NCBI GenBank assembly: GCA_035771175.1
Contig: CM069593.1
Span: 36,096,741-36,160,740 of the forward strand
Length of the DNA: 64,000 nucleotides
Direction of reading: 5' to 3'
Source of the DNA: Paratinospora sagittata
Lineage: Eukaryota; Streptophyta; Magnoliopsida; Ranunculales; Menispermaceae
Shown here: one piece after another, positions 34,905-46,903 of the stretch
How positions within the stretch are numbered: position 1 is the first letter of the stretch
Layout of the letters: every line of letters begins with the position of its first letter
Made by a program: the position numbers and the translations under genes
The notes under the pieces: model-generated
The model's input: only the letters and a program-made list of their open reading frames with translations
The model's database searches: none
What the model was told of the DNA's origin: nothing

Positions 34905-36690
34905 TTTTTATAGGAAACGATCCCGTCTTCAGAGACCGACCAGTGAGGAAGGTCTTGTCTGCTGAGTAGAAGTTCGCATTTCTCCATTAACATAGGGTCG
35001 TTGGCTTGAACTGCCGAAATCTTTCGTACCAGCTCAGAGTTGGCTGACAATTGAGAAAGTCGTGATCTTGCTCCCTCCTCGACCCGTTGTAGGTTAAAAT
35101 TCTCAGTCTCTGTAGCAAACAACATAAGATTTTCTACTCAGGGCATCAACCACAACATTGGCCTTACCGGGATGGTACTGGAGTTGAAAGTCATAATCTT
35201 TCAAGAAGTCTAACCATCCTCTTTGGCGGAGGTTTAGGTCTCTCTGGGTGTAGACACATACTTAAGACTCTTGTGATCCGAGAAGACCTCAAATCATTCA
35301 TCATATAGGTAATGACGCCATAACTTCAGTGCAAATACGACAGCTGCAAGTTCCAAGTCATGTGTTGGGTAATTACCCTCATGAATCTTCATTTGCCTCG
35401 AGGCATATGCGACAACTTGACCTTCTTGCATTAGAATAGCACCTAAGCATTGGAGAGAGGCGTCAATGTATAGTAAAAATCCAAGTGTATTTCTTGGAGT
35501 AATGAGTATTGGTGCTGTCGTGAGGCGCTTCTTCAATTCTTGAAATGATGTTTCACAGGCAGGATTCCAGATGAGTCGCACGTCTTTTCGAGTGAGCTTG
35601 GTCATAGGTTCAGTAATCTTTGAGAAGTCCTTGATGAAGCATCTGTAATAGCCAGCCAAACCAAGAAAACTCCTAATCTGAGTAACACAAGATGCGGTTC
35701 ATCAAATCCATGAACACAACTGGTGCATTTGTTAGACCGAACGGCATGACCATGAACTTGTAGTGACCGTACCGAGTTCTGAATGCCATCTTGGTAATGT
35801 CCAACGCTCGGATCTGAAGTTGGTGATAACCGGATCATAAGTCAATCTTAGAGAAGTATTGGCATTTCTAAGTTGGTCGAACAAGTAATCGATCCTGGGC
35901 AACGGGTATCTGTTCTTAATGGTGACGTTATTCAGCTTGCGATAGTCGATGCAAAGTCATAACGAACCATCTTTTTTGTGAACAAATTGAACTGGAGCTC
36001 CCCAGGCTGATGAACTCTTTCTGATGAAACCATTACTCTCTAATTCCTTCAATTGTTTGTCCAATTCGATTAGCTCAACATTTGACATTCTGTATGGGGG
36101 AATTGAGATAAGCCCGGTCCCAGATATGAGATTGATTTCAAAATCGAATTCCCTAATCGGAAGTAGACCAAGAAGGTCATTTAGAAAAATTGTTGGGAAT
36201 TCAGATATTACCGGGACATCGTGTACTTTGAGAGGGTACAGTTCTGGTGATTCATTTTCATCACCAAGGGATAGAGCTCGAAGCTGTGCCTTGAGATGTG
36301 CGACAGTCGAGTTGTGTATCCATTTCCTTTTTCCCTGAATCTTGACAAACTCCCCCGTGGGCAAGGTTAACTGGACTTGTTTTTTCATACAATCGATCTT
36401 TGCATTCAGTGGTGCGAGCCAGTTCATGCCATGGATGATGTCGAAGTCTTCAATGTCCATCACAAAAAGATCTACATATATAATCTACTCTGACATTCGA
36501 AGCTCACATCGAGGACACTGCGATATCACGTCAGTACTTGATCCTAAGGGTGATGTGACATGGAGTGTGATTTTTGTGGGTTCAGGATGCAACCCTAAAT
36601 GTCTTACCAATGCAGATGATATAAAAGAATGAGTAGCGCCTGAATCGAACAAGACATGCACCATTGTATTGAACAAGGAAAATGTACCTT
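34905..36690 (-). pseudogene. pol: Pol: protease, RT, RNase H (element D, RT core deleted)
   Basis: Protease LFDSGATHSFIS is intact at 36676-36485. RT begins well ([19 protein letters not shown]), but near 35690 the sequence jumps from the start of the RT C-terminal region to the MDLMNRI region. By comparison with E (48655-48910) this removes the FVDD motif. RNase H is open at 35659-35294, with YIDAS for YTDAS and Glu of DLELAAV; frameshifts follow. Confidence 0.9.
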
Positions 36691-37978
36691 CGACTACATT
36701 GTTGTCTGGGAGCGGTTGTTGAGCAATAGCAAATGTTCTGCCCTGGTTCCATTGCCCCTGGTTCTGCTGGTTCTGCCTAGGTTGGGCATTAGCAGCAAGT
36801 GGTGCTTTCTAGACAAGAACAACGGGAATAGGTTGCTAAAAGTGCGGACAGGCATATCTAACATGGCTCTGCTGGCCGCAGTTGTAACACGTCGGCCGAT
36901 GCTGCTGATGGTTCTGTTGGCCATGCTGATTGTGGTGCTGACCACCCCCTCTGCCATTGTCGTTTCGACGGCCACCCCTGCCGTGACGGCCTCCGTGGCC
37001 ATGATTGCGAAAACCCTGATGGTCAAGGGTGCAGCCGCAGGTGTTGTGGCCTCATTCTTTTTAACAGGGGCTGGGAGGGGTGGGTTTAGATTATAATAGA
37101 GCTTCTTCCTGTTGCCCTGTTGCGAGCCCTATTCGGAAAATGTTGCAGGCCATTTTCCCCTATTCAGTCTCTGTTCATGTACAATCTTCTCCTGCTCAAA
37201 GTTCATGGCCTTGTCAATGACCTCTTTGTAAATCATAAGATCCAAGATCCACAAGGCTTGTCGAATGTCAGGACGAAGGCCATTGTAGAATTTCTCTGTC
37301 TTATCTTGCTCCGTTGAGATGGTGGAGAGAGAGTAGACCGATAATTCTTTAAACTTGCCAGTGTATTCCCTAACTGTCATGCCGCCTTGGTATAGTTTGG
37401 TGAACTCCTGGCGCTTCTGTCTCTTCACAGCTCCCGGGAAGTACTCATCAATAAACAGTGACTCGAACTGTTGCCAAGTCATGTCCGTAGTGTTGACCCT
37501 TGGGTCCTCCTTTACTGTTATCCACCATGTATTTGCTCCACCAATAAGTTGGTAGGTCACAAGTGGAATCTTTCGAGTCTCATCGACTCACATTGCATTG
37601 AGAGCCTTCTTTGACTCATCTAGCCATTTCTGCACCTCTTCAGCATCAATGGTTCCAGCAAAAGTAAGAGGTTGTAGCTTCTTGTACTTCGTAATCTGGT
37701 CAGTTTGAGTCTCCGACCCAGATCTCACAGGTGTCCGAACAGTGACAACCTGATTGGTCGCGGTCTCACGAACGGCAATTTGAACAGTTACTTTCATCGC
37801 TTCTATAAATTCAGCGAAAAAGACTTCCATACTCGAAAGCATGGCATAGGGTGTGGGTTGGGGTAGCACTGCCTGCCCAGACGTAGTGGTAGTGTGGCAG
37901 TTCCTGGTTTTGTATCTCAGAAGGTGCCTCCTCGGTTGGACAGACAGTACAAGTCCTTCCTCTCTTCCTGGTTTGCAT
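36691..37978 (-). pseudogene. gag: Gag polyprotein, element D (broken)
   Basis: The ATG at 37978 leads into QTRKRGRT, an AT-hook-like motif with one change. A deletion near 37900 removes part of the Pro/Gln-rich region. The core (37560-37129) is open: MTYQLIGGANTWWITVKEDP, FESLFIDEYFPGAVKRQ, YNGLRPDIRQAL. A CCHC knuckle CYNCGQQSHVRYAC is intact at 36848-36889. Confidence 0.9.
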
Positions 37979-38370
37979 TTTCTCACTGGCAAGGAGAAAA
38001 TAAAACTATGATTTAGGAACTGTAGCCAAGTATAATGTTATAGTATTCTTAGCAACAATTTCGAGAGTACTGCAATAAAAACCACCTATTTTTCTAAGTA
38101 TAGTGTAAGGTTTTTGTTGAGGAATCAAAGAATCTTATGTGCCTCGTATGTTTGTCCATGGCGTAAAAATAAGGTTAGAATGTTTATAAAATAAGTATAA
38201 AACTTTGCAAGTATTTCAAATGTTTTGGTTCTGTGTGAACATACATATATATATTTCATTGAAAATCCATACAAGTAATAAAAATGCTAAGATTTGCCTC
38301 GGTAAATTTCCTGATCTAACGTTCTAATGCAATCTTATGTATTCAAACTCTTTCGCTTAGTCTTTTCGAT

Positions 38371-38658
38371 TATTATCCAAATTCGTGTGTCCCATACCAC
38401 ATGAATTTGGTAATAAGGGTGTTAACCAAGTTAAGTTGTATGAACACGGTCTCTATAAAACATCTGCTGAATCGTAGTTCACTAATAGTATCGTGCAAGT
38501 TTACTCGTCCCATACCGTGTAAACTTAGTGATAATGTTAGTAATGCAACTTTCTCCAAATGTTTCTTTTCATACAAGGTCGTGGGTTTTCTTACTTCCAC
38601 ATTTTATTTAGTATCCTCCAATTTTTTTGTGTCCCATACCTCTCCAAAGTTAGTGATA
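38371..38658 (-). other. Three-hairpin RNA region between ORF1 and gag (element D)
   Basis: Hairpins at 38371-38416, 38489-38533 and 38612-38658 (plus coordinates). The first is TATTAT, CCAAATTCGTG, TG, loop TCCCATAC, CA, CATGAATTTGG, TAATAA. The second is TATC, AAGTTTAC, loop region with TCCCATAC, GTAAACTT, GATA. The third has loop TCCCATAC, a weak stem and TATC/GATA closure. Centre spacings are about 118 and 124, as in B and C. Confidence 0.72.
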
Positions 38659-38753
38659 CAAAAGAAAGAATAGTTGTAAGTTTGCCCACCAAAGATAGTC
38701 TTAAACAAAACATTTCATTCATATATAAAAATAAAATTTTACAATGCCAGTGA

Positions 38754-40322
38754 TCATTCCTAGTTTTCCTGCCTACTACTGCTCCTTCTAGACCTCCTGC
38801 TAGGTACCGAAAGACTACTAGAAGAAGGCTGAGAATTTGCTCGTTGTTCTTCGACATTTTGTATACGTGTTAACAAAGTATTTTGAGTCTCCTCTATTCG
38901 AGCAATGCTAGCTACAATCACATTTAACTGATCGAATGGGTTAGTCGATTGCCCCATCAATGGTTGATGGGTTGACTATCCCATAGGTGGAAGGTAGGCC
39001 GTAGGCATTGGTGGAAAGTATTGGCCGTAAGGTTGACTCATATATGTGGGGTAGTTGTTTTTGCTGTACGGGGCTTGAGAATTTGGATATTTTTAGGTTG
39101 AAAAGTCTTGAAACAATGGGCTCATTGGGATGTCCTGTCTTCCAAGATTTGGTGCCGCAAAATTTCGTTGTTGTTGGTTCACAGGAACTTGTGGAACTGG
39201 CCGATACGGTACCTTGGGAATTGGAAACCTTTGGTACATAGTATTGCCTTGAGTTGGTATGTTCCAGGAAGGTGGATTTGCTGGAACTTCTTGTCTATCT
39301 TGATTTGGTTGAGGTTGATCTAGGTTGGCAAATAAATCTTCCTTAGTGAACAAGTACTCGGTTGGATCATTATTCGAGGCTGGGTCTGACGTAAGGTTCT
39401 GGTTCAGCTCGTTATTTGGTACCTCCCTAACAGGACTCTTGCGTTTAGTAAGAACGTCCATATTCGTCTCTTATTCTTCTGCCATTTCCTCCTAAAGTCG
39501 CGCCGAATACTTCCTCGTCAGTTACCCCTCCACTTGTGACTTATGTCTTGAAGATAAAGGATGTTGTAACCGCCTCAGTGATCTGTTTCGAAGGCTCATC
39601 AAAAGTGTTGATGTTTGCCTCGTATAGCATTCTCATGATCAAGACTCCGTAGCCGAGGAGATCCTTTCTTCAAGGGTTTAAAATCACCCTCAACATTTGT
39701 TGGATGATGATGTGAGGTAGGGAGACCTTAATTTTCTTCTCTATGCAGTATAACTCCAAAAGTTGAGCCCTTGATATAGTGCCTCTAGTCCCCCTTTCTG
39801 GCAAGATGTTGTCGTATATGATCTTTCCAAGGCCGGCAAGAGATGGTTTAAGGAGATTGTTTGGGAGGTGGGTGTACGTTGATTGGGTGTACGGCTCTTT
39901 GGTGAGAAAATTGAACAATTGTTCATTGGACTCTGCGATCCCTGCAACTATCTGGGGTTCGTGTGGATCGATGATTCTATCTTCAATTGGAATCTCCATA
40001 AGTCACCCAATAATTTCGACGTTGATAGAAATCTTTGTTCCCCTGACCGTTGTCTCCAAAACAGGGCTGATCCAATCTTCTTGAAGTCCTACGCAACTCA
40101 TTGCTTCATAGAAGGATTTGATCAAGTTGTAAGAGTCGTAACCTTCAACTTTTGATATGTTCAACCACCCAGCATTGCGAGTTTTTCGTGAAGGATCGGA
40201 CGGAGGCGGAGATCTCTATTGTCGATACTTCTCATAGTCATAACCTCCCTTTTGGACAATTCCTTGAGTCTAGTGGGAATTGGTTCCCGACTACTGGAAG
40301 TCATTCCTTCACTTAAGGCCAT
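38754..40322 (-). pseudogene. ORF1 of element D (plant transposon-protein-like)
   Basis: The ATG at 40322 follows TTTATTTTCCTTTCAG. The PF20167-like region reads NILPERGTRGTISRAQLLELYCIE and KIKVSLPHIIIQQML. The Pro/Gln/Asn-rich half (39461-39093) and the coiled-coil end (ARIEETQNTLLTRIQNVEE) are readable. CAG to TAG at 38760 cuts the last residues. Several frameshifts lie between 39480 and 39670. Confidence 0.75.
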
Positions 40323-40575
40323 TCTTTTGCTGAAAGGAAAATAAATTTGTGAAAGACACAAAATATATTCCTAACATTTTTAAGATTTATGCTTTGTCCG
40401 TTGGACAATATTTTCTATTTTTTTTTCTCTTGATGTTTATGCCACCATTTAATCCAAATTATCCACTAATAATATATATATATTATCATAACTATATATA
40501 TATTTGAATCTAAACTATATAAAAACTATATAGATTTCTAGATATATATTTAATATAAATCTCAACTATATATAA

Positions 40576-40636
<61 letters not shown>

Positions 40637-40696
40637 CTAGAGATATAAATATCTAATAAATAATTTCTTCCCCTAATTTGGTAGACTTGGGCGGGC
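40323..40696 (-). other. Element D leader with long AT microsatellite
   Basis: The leader is A/T-rich with repeated ATATAGTT-like words and an AT run at about 40579-40634. It stops at GGGCGGG near 40696, where the primer site and LTR end should follow; they are deleted (compare 57710-57770), so this copy could not prime reverse transcription. Confidence 0.75.
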
Positions 40697-41949
40697 CTAA
40701 ACCGGCGGGACACTCACAGACGGGGAGCGAATGCATTATAACGATAATAACAGAGTGCGCTAAAGCATAATGAGGTACAAGTCTGATTTCATTAATTTCA
40801 AAATATAATTTGTACATGAAATAATTAAGGGAACATTCTCCCCAAAATCCCTAATGAATAATGCAAAGGGTACAAAATGTGGGCCCAAAAACCTCCACCC
40901 AGTCCACCCTAATCTCCTGTGAAAAATTGGATAACAACGGGGTGAGCTACCCGCTCAGTGGGTAAAATAGTTCGTGAATATAACAGTTAATAAAGCAAAC
41001 TTCATAATCAAATATCTTAAATACACATCAGAGCATTATAAACAATCAAGATGTATGTATGCATGACACTGTCTCGTAATGGTTTGATGACTGTACATCG
41101 CCTGAGTTCACGTACAGATGTTCCTCCCCAGGAATAGCCAGGTTTTCATTGTACGTCCCTCTCCAGAGAAATATAATGAATAGCGAGCATCGCTTCTAGC
41201 TATTCTATGAATCATAAACCACATACGTCCCTAGGTGGTGATATGTATGATGCCAATGTATGAACTGGTCCGGTCTTTTCTTAATATTTAGATTGAATTT
41301 GGCAACGTCTGGTGATCCTTATCAGGGTCGGTATCACGACGTGCAAGGTTAGGACATTCAGTATTACTTGTATAAGCTACTAGCTTTCAAATAAGACCAA
41401 CCAGATCAGTCTCCAGTTGAGAGGTGAGACACGAGGTCTACTTAAATACCAATCGTCTAAAGCAGCACGTTGCCTCTCGTTCACTATTTAAAGTTACTGA
41501 GCACAAGAGTGAGTCTGGTTGAGCCAGATTGACCACTAATCCGGCATAACAACAGTGTAATATATGAACTCCAAGTATACAGGCATAAGTATGACAGTGT
41601 GAACATTATAGGCAATAATGTCGTGTAAATGAATGTAAACTTTAATAAAAGTAATAAGACACGCAAACCTATGTTTCGTTCCCCACCTTCAGATAAAAAC
41701 TCCTTTGGAGACTGGCGCCTTCCCTCGGGCAGAACCGTGTTGCACCGTACAGAGAGTCTCAAAGAGAAAGTCTCAAAAAAGAAGACAAAAACTCAAAATG
41801 AGTGAAAAGGAGAAGGAAAATCACAAGGAGGAGTGATTTTGGTGTGAGAAATGAGGAGGGGATGATTGTTTATATAGAGAAGTTGGCGCCTAAACGTTCA
41901 AGCAGGTTGCCCGAACATTTTTTTTTCTTGTGCAAACTAGGGTATTACA
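40697..41949 (-). repeat. LTR shared by element D (5') and element E (3')
   Basis: Minus-oriented LTR from CCTAAACCGGCGGGAC to GGTATTACA. On its left is D's leader; on its right is a polypurine tract (41950-41970) and E's 3' ORF. One LTR serving two tandem elements points to LTR-LTR recombination or a partial duplication. The LTR's own 3' terminus (GGGTGTGACA) is missing. Confidence 0.88.
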
Positions 41950-41970
41950 CTCTTACCCCCTTAAAAGGAT
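41950..41970 (-). promoter_or_regulatory. Polypurine tract, element E
   Basis: In element sense, ATCCTTTTAAGGGGGTAAGAG lies directly before the LTR start; it is the family's usual plus-strand primer site. Confidence 0.82.
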
Positions 41971-41983
41971 TTTGCCCTCGAAA

Positions 41984-42494
41984 TTAGTTCAAGTAGTCAT
42001 GATGGTTATCTGCTTGAGATTCAATGCCTACGTCATCGTTTGCTAGTTCAGGGTAGTGCCTGCATGGTCCCTGAATGGCACTGTGGCCGGTGGAATCCTC
42101 AACATCATGAAACCATGGAGAGCAAATGAAGTCGGATTCGTCCTCAGAAGATTCCAACCTTTGCTGAACAGATGGTGGTGTAGGGCGTTGGTTGCATCGT
42201 TTAAGCGGAGGTAGGTTGAGCGGTGGAATGCTTTTTCGTGTTGTTGCCCGAATCCGGCCGCCTGACAATTTTGGTAGAAGGCCCTGCCAAGATGAGGGCA
42301 CGGGATTGTTTTGGGCAGAATTGTTACGAAAAATCCATGCATGCTCTGGCGATAAGGATCGTTGTCTGTGTGGTGATGGGGTTGGTGATGCAAAGTAGTT
42401 GTGTCTTAACTTTGAGTCTGGAGGAGTCGCCACGGATTGCCAAGAAGGCCACTGTGTGTGCATCACTATATCCATCGATGTTATTTTCAGACAT
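41984..42494 (-). pseudogene. Extra 3' ORF of element E (nearly intact)
   Basis: The family start ATGTCTGAAAATAA is at 42494, preceded by GCAG. A two-base deletion in CACACACAGTGG shifts the frame, but an ATG at 42475 gives an open 163-codon frame to the stop at 41984. It shows HNYFASPTPSPHRQRSLSPE, SSWQGLLPKL, GGRIRATTRKSIPPLNLPPLK, SSEDESD, SAIQGP and an acidic/His end. No membrane segment or known fold is seen. This is one of the two best copies for analysing this unknown protein; G has the other. Confidence 0.72.
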
Positions 42495-42590
42495 CTGCAT
42501 AGTTATTCAAGTGAAACAAGGTATTAAGATATTTGTAACCAAAGTTTCATCATTTTATTGATAAGTGAAATAGTACAATGTATCACATCA

Positions 42591-42697
42591 TCAGTTATTA
42601 CTAGAAAACAATTCAGGGTATTTCCATTTAATTGTTGCTTCTAGTTCCCATGTTGTTTCCTCTACTCCGTGGTGATCCCAGAGCACCTTCACAAGTG
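42591..42697 (-). pseudogene. pol: Pol C-terminus (chromodomain end), element E
   Basis: The reading VKVLWDHHGVEETTWELEATIKWKYPELFSSNN ends at the stop codon at 42591. It breaks off at 42697, within the chromodomain, at the start of the foreign block. Confidence 0.88.
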
Positions 42698-43014
42698 AAT
42701 TGATAGATGTTGTGGTTGTTCTGGTTTTTCTTTGAGAATCTATGTGTTTAGTAGATTTAAATGAATTTGATAGATTCACCTACTGATTTTGATTTCTGAT
42801 GATCTTGTTCTATATAATTTTTTTTCCTTTCCGATTCTGTCTTGCTTAAAAATCCAAAAGTACGTTCTTTACGTCAAAGACCACATCAAAAACTGAAGCT
42901 TTAGAACTTTGAACCTGAACTATTTGGGTTTTTTCTTTGTCCCGAATCTCAGAGTGTAATTTTATTTAATTGTTATTTTTTAAGATTAGCCTTCATCTCC
43001 TGATTTCTTAATGA
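42698..43014. other. Unassigned spacer beside the palindrome
   Basis: About 315 bases, T-rich, with no similarity to the elements here and no convincing open frame. It separates E's chromodomain end from the left arm of the palindrome and has no counterpart on the right, where the arm joins E's integrase directly. Confidence 0.5.
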
Positions 43015-43129
43015 TATGTTAAAAGTAGGATTTCTATTTCATATTTTTGTGTTTTTTTTTCTTTTGTCTGAAAGACCCTTTTTTTAATGGTATTTTCTAG
43101 GTTATTGGTTATTGTTATTTTTAAAGTGG

Positions 43130-43860
43130 GATAGTTCTTTAAATTAAAATAGATAGTGGGGAACAATGGCCCTATTAAAAAATAAATAAAATGATAAAAT
43201 AAATGAAAGTGGGATTAAAGGGAAAAAAATAAAACAACAACAAAGAAAAAGAAAGTGGGATAGTGCTTTAAATTAAAATAGAAAGTGGGTTGCTTTTTAT
43301 CAAAAAAAATAATAATAATATTAAAATAGAAAGTGGGAAACACTGACCTATACCTATAGTTCTTTTAAATTAAAATAGACAGTGGGGTGCTTTTATCAAA
43401 AGAAACAATAATAATATTAAAATAAAAAGTGGGAAACAATAACACATAGTGCTTTAAATTAAAATAGAAAGTGAGTTGCTTTTATCAAAAGAAACAATAA
43501 TAATATTAAAATAAAAAGTGGGAAACAATGACACATAGTGTTTTAAATTAAAATAGAAAGTGGGTTGCTTTTATCAAAAGAAACAATAATAATATTAAAA
43601 TAAAAAGTGGAAAACATTGGCCCTATAAAAAAAAAAAAAAATAAAAGAAAGTGGGATTAAAGAACAAATAAAATAAAACAACGACAAACAAAAGAAAGTG
43701 AGATAGTTCTTTAAATTAAAATAGAAAGTGAGGCGCTTTTATTAAAAAAAATAATAATGATATTAAAATAGAAAGTAAAAAACAATGGCCTTATAAAAAA
43801 ATAATAAAATAAAAGAAAGTGAGATCTTAAAATAAGTTAAAATAGAAAATGGGATGCAGA
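43130..43860. repeat. Tandem repeat, ~89-base unit, left palindrome arm
   Basis: Units contain TTTAAATTAAAATAGAAAGTG followed by TGCTTTTATCAAAAGAAACAA. Successive copies at 43454 and 43542 are about 88-89 bases apart. There are several degenerate copies, mirrored in the right arm at about 46140-46800. No coding potential. Confidence 0.75.
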
Positions 43861-44037
43861 GTTGTTCTTTTTTCATTTTTTAATTCTCTTTACTCTTTTC
43901 TTTTATTTCATTTTATTTTTTCAGGATTGGGGTTTTTTTGATATGTTTACGTGGACATCATTTGCAGGACTTTCATTGTTTGCAATGAATTGGTTTTAGA
44001 TATTGGGTTTACAGAGGAGAAGGCGCTGCCAACATTG

Positions 44038-44734
44038 TGTAATACCCTAGGATTGCACACAAAAAAATACACTTCGGGCAGCATGCCCGAACGTTCGGGC
44101 ACTTTTTTCCTATCTAAGGAACCCCCTCCCCCCTCATTTCTCACAACAAATCACTTCTCCTTATGATTTCTCTCTTCTTTCTCACTCTCCTTGGGTTTTT
44201 CTTCTCGAGGGAGTCTTTATCTGAATGTGGGGAACGAAACATAGGTTTGAGTGTCTTATAAATTTTATTTTATTAAAGTTTACATTCATTTATCATCATT
44301 ATGTCTACTATTCATTTACACTACATTATTGCGTATAATGTTTATACTTTTCATACTTATGCCTGTATATCTGGAGTTCATGTATTACATTGTTGCTATG
44401 CCGGATTAGTGGTCAATCTGGCTCAATCAGACTCAATCTTATCCTCAGTAACTTTAAATAGTGAACGGGAGGCAGTGTGCTGCTTTAGACAATTGGTATT
44501 TAAGTAGACCTCGTGTCTCACCTCCTAAACTGGAGGCTGATCTGGTTGGTCTTATTTGAAAGCTATCATCTTGTACAAGTAATGTTGAATGTTCTAACCT
44601 TGTACGTAGTGATACCGACCCTGATAAGGATCACCGGATGTTGTCAAATCATGTCTAATGTGAAGTAAAGACCGTACATGTTCATGCATTGGCATCAAAC
44701 AAAAGCACCACCTAGGGACGTATGTGGTTTATGA
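44038..44734 (+). repeat. Plus-oriented LTR fragment in palindrome
   Basis: TGTAATACCCTAGGATTGCAC starts it, with one GCATGCCCGAACGTTCGGGC palindrome in U3. It breaks off in GTATGTGGTTTATGATG, where the opposite-oriented LTR begins. No PPT or element body adjoins it. Confidence 0.87.
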
Positions 44735-45963
44735 TGTCACACTCCGACCGAACACGCCTAAACCAACGGGACACTCACAGACAGGGCGCGAATGCATTAT
44801 AACGATAGCTGAGTGCGCGGAAACACTATTAAGTCCAAGTCTGATTTAATTAATTTCAAAATATATTTGTACATGAAATAGTTAAGGGAACATTCTCCCA
44901 AAAATCCCCAATGAATAATACAAAGGGTACAAAATGTGGGCCCAAAAACCTGCACCCAGTCCACCCTAATCTCCTGTAAAAAATTGGATAACAACGGGGT
45001 GAGCTACACGCTCAATGGGTAAAATAGTTCGTGAATATAACAATTAATAAAGCAAACTTCATAATCAAATATCTTAAATACACATCAGAGCATCATAATC
45101 AATCAACATGTATGTATGCATGACACCGTCTCGTATTGATTTGATGATTGTACGTCGCCTGAGTTCACGTACAGATGTCCCTCCCCAGGAGTAGTCAGGT
45201 TCTCATTGTACGTCCCTCTCCAGAGAAATATAATGAATAGCGAGCATCGCTTCTAACTATTCTATGAATCATAAACCACATACGTCCCTAGGTGGTGCTA
45301 TGTATGATGTCAATGCGTGAACTGGTCCGGTCTTTACTTAACATTTAGACAGGATTTGGCAACGTCTGGTGATCCTTATCAGGGTCGGTATCATTACGTG
45401 CAAGGTTAGGACATTCAGTATTACTTGTATAAGCTAATAGAGATCAGTCTCCAATTGAGAGGTGAGACACGAGGTCTACTTAAATATTAATCGTCTAGAA
45501 CAGCACGCTGCCTCCCGTTCACTATTTAAAGTTACTGAGGACAAGACTGAGTCTGGTTGAGCCAGATTGACCACTAATCCGGCATAACAACTGTGTAATA
45601 CATGAACTCCAGATATACAGGCATAAGTATGACAAGTATAAACATTATACGCAATAATGTAGTGTAAATAAATAGTAGACATAATGATAAATGAATGTAA
45701 ACTTTAATAAAAGTTATAAGACACGCAAACCTATGTTTCGTTCCCCACATTCATATAAAGACTCCCTCAAGAACTGGCTCCTTCCCCTGAGCAGAACCGC
45801 GTTGCACTGCGAAGAGAGTCTCAAAAAGAGAAGAAAAACTCAAGAAGAGTGAGAGAGGAGAGAAATCATAAGGAGGGGGTTCTTTAAATAGGAAAAAAGC
45901 GCCCGAACGTTCGGGCATGCTGCCCGAAGTGCATTTTTTTGTGTGCAATCCTAGGGTATTACA
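44735..45963 (-). repeat. Minus-oriented full-length LTR in palindrome
   Basis: It runs from TGTCACACTCCGACCG to GGTATTACA. Outer flanks AACATTG (44031-44037) and CAATGTT (45964-45970) are inverted copies of each other rather than a direct duplication, as expected if an LTR with its flank was copied into a palindrome. Confidence 0.88.
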
Positions 45964-46903
45964 CAATGTTGGCAGCGCCTTCTCCTCTGTAAACCCAATA
46001 TCTAAAACCAATTCATTGCAATCAATGGAAGTCCTGCAAATGAAGTCCACATAAACATATCAAGAAAACCCCAATCCTGAAAAAGCAAAAAGAAATAAAA
46101 GAAAAGAGTAGAGAGAATTAAAAAATGATTAAAGAACAATTGGTCTTCATCTTAACTCTGCATCCCATTTTCTATTTTAACTTATTTTAAGATCTCACTT
46201 CTTTTATTTTATTATTTTTTTTTATAGGGCCATTGTTTTTCACTTTCTATTTTAATATAATTATTGTTTATTTTGATAAAAGCGTCCCACTTTCTATTTT
46301 AATTTAAAGAACTATCTCACTTTCTTTTGTTTGTAGTTGTTTTATTTTATTTCTTCTTTAATCCCTCTTTCTTTTATTTTATTATTTTATTTATTTTTTA
46401 TATGGCCAATGTTTCCCACTTTTTATTTTAATATTATTATTGTTTCTTTTGATAAAAGTAACTCACTTTCTATTTTAATTTAAAGCACTATGGGTCATTG
46501 TTTCCCATTTTCTATTTTAATATTATTATTATTTCTTTTGATAAAAGCACCTCACTTTCTATTTTAATTTAAAAGAACTATAGGTTAGTGTTTCCCACTT
46601 TCTATTTTAATATTTTTTTTTTGATAAAAAACAACCCACTTTCTATTTTAAAATAAAGCACTATCCCACTTTCTTTTTCTTTGTTGTTGTTTTATTTTTT
46701 CCTTTAATCCCACTTTCATTTATTTTATCATTTTATTTATTTTTTAATAAGGCCATTGTTCCCCACTATCTATTTTAATTTAAAGAACTATTCCACTTTA
46801 AAAATAACAATAACCAATAACCTAGAAAATACCATTAAAAAAAGGTTTTTCAGACAAAAGAAAAAAAAAACACAAAAATATGAAGTAGAAATCCTACTTT
46901 TAA

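Larger units (their letters stand above)
33057..40696 (-). mobile_element. Element D: Ty3/gypsy chromovirus
   Basis: Full gene order on the minus strand: ORF1, hairpins, gag, pol, 3' ORF. Its own 3' LTR is reduced to about 46 bases, and its 5' LTR is the one at 40697-41949, shared with element E. RT lacks about 255 bases that include the FVDD active site. Confidence 0.92.
43015..46903. repeat. Large imperfect palindrome (two ~1.7 kb arms, ~0.53 kb spacer)
   Basis: The left arm, about 43015-44735, is the reverse complement of about 45268-46903. Outer ends match (AAAAGTAGGATTTCTA against TAGAAATCCTACTTTT). Each arm has a T-rich part, an AAAATAGAAAGTGGG-type tandem region, a GGAGAAGGCGCTGCCAACATTG flank and an LTR piece. 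The spacer is the 3' part of one LTR. It sits within element E's integrase/chromodomain region. Confidence 0.88.

Noticed and set aside
36656..37096. Plus-strand 146-codon frame over element D gag
   Set aside because: It is the complement of the Gly/Arg/His-rich gag region and its zinc knuckle on the minus strand.
40510..40713. 67-codon frame of YIYIYI repeats
   Set aside because: It is the AT microsatellite of element D's leader.
43015..46903. CRISPR array or satellite centromere repeat
   Set aside because: The repeats are ordinary tandem A-rich units inside a palindrome; there are no regular spacers and the context is plant retroelements.
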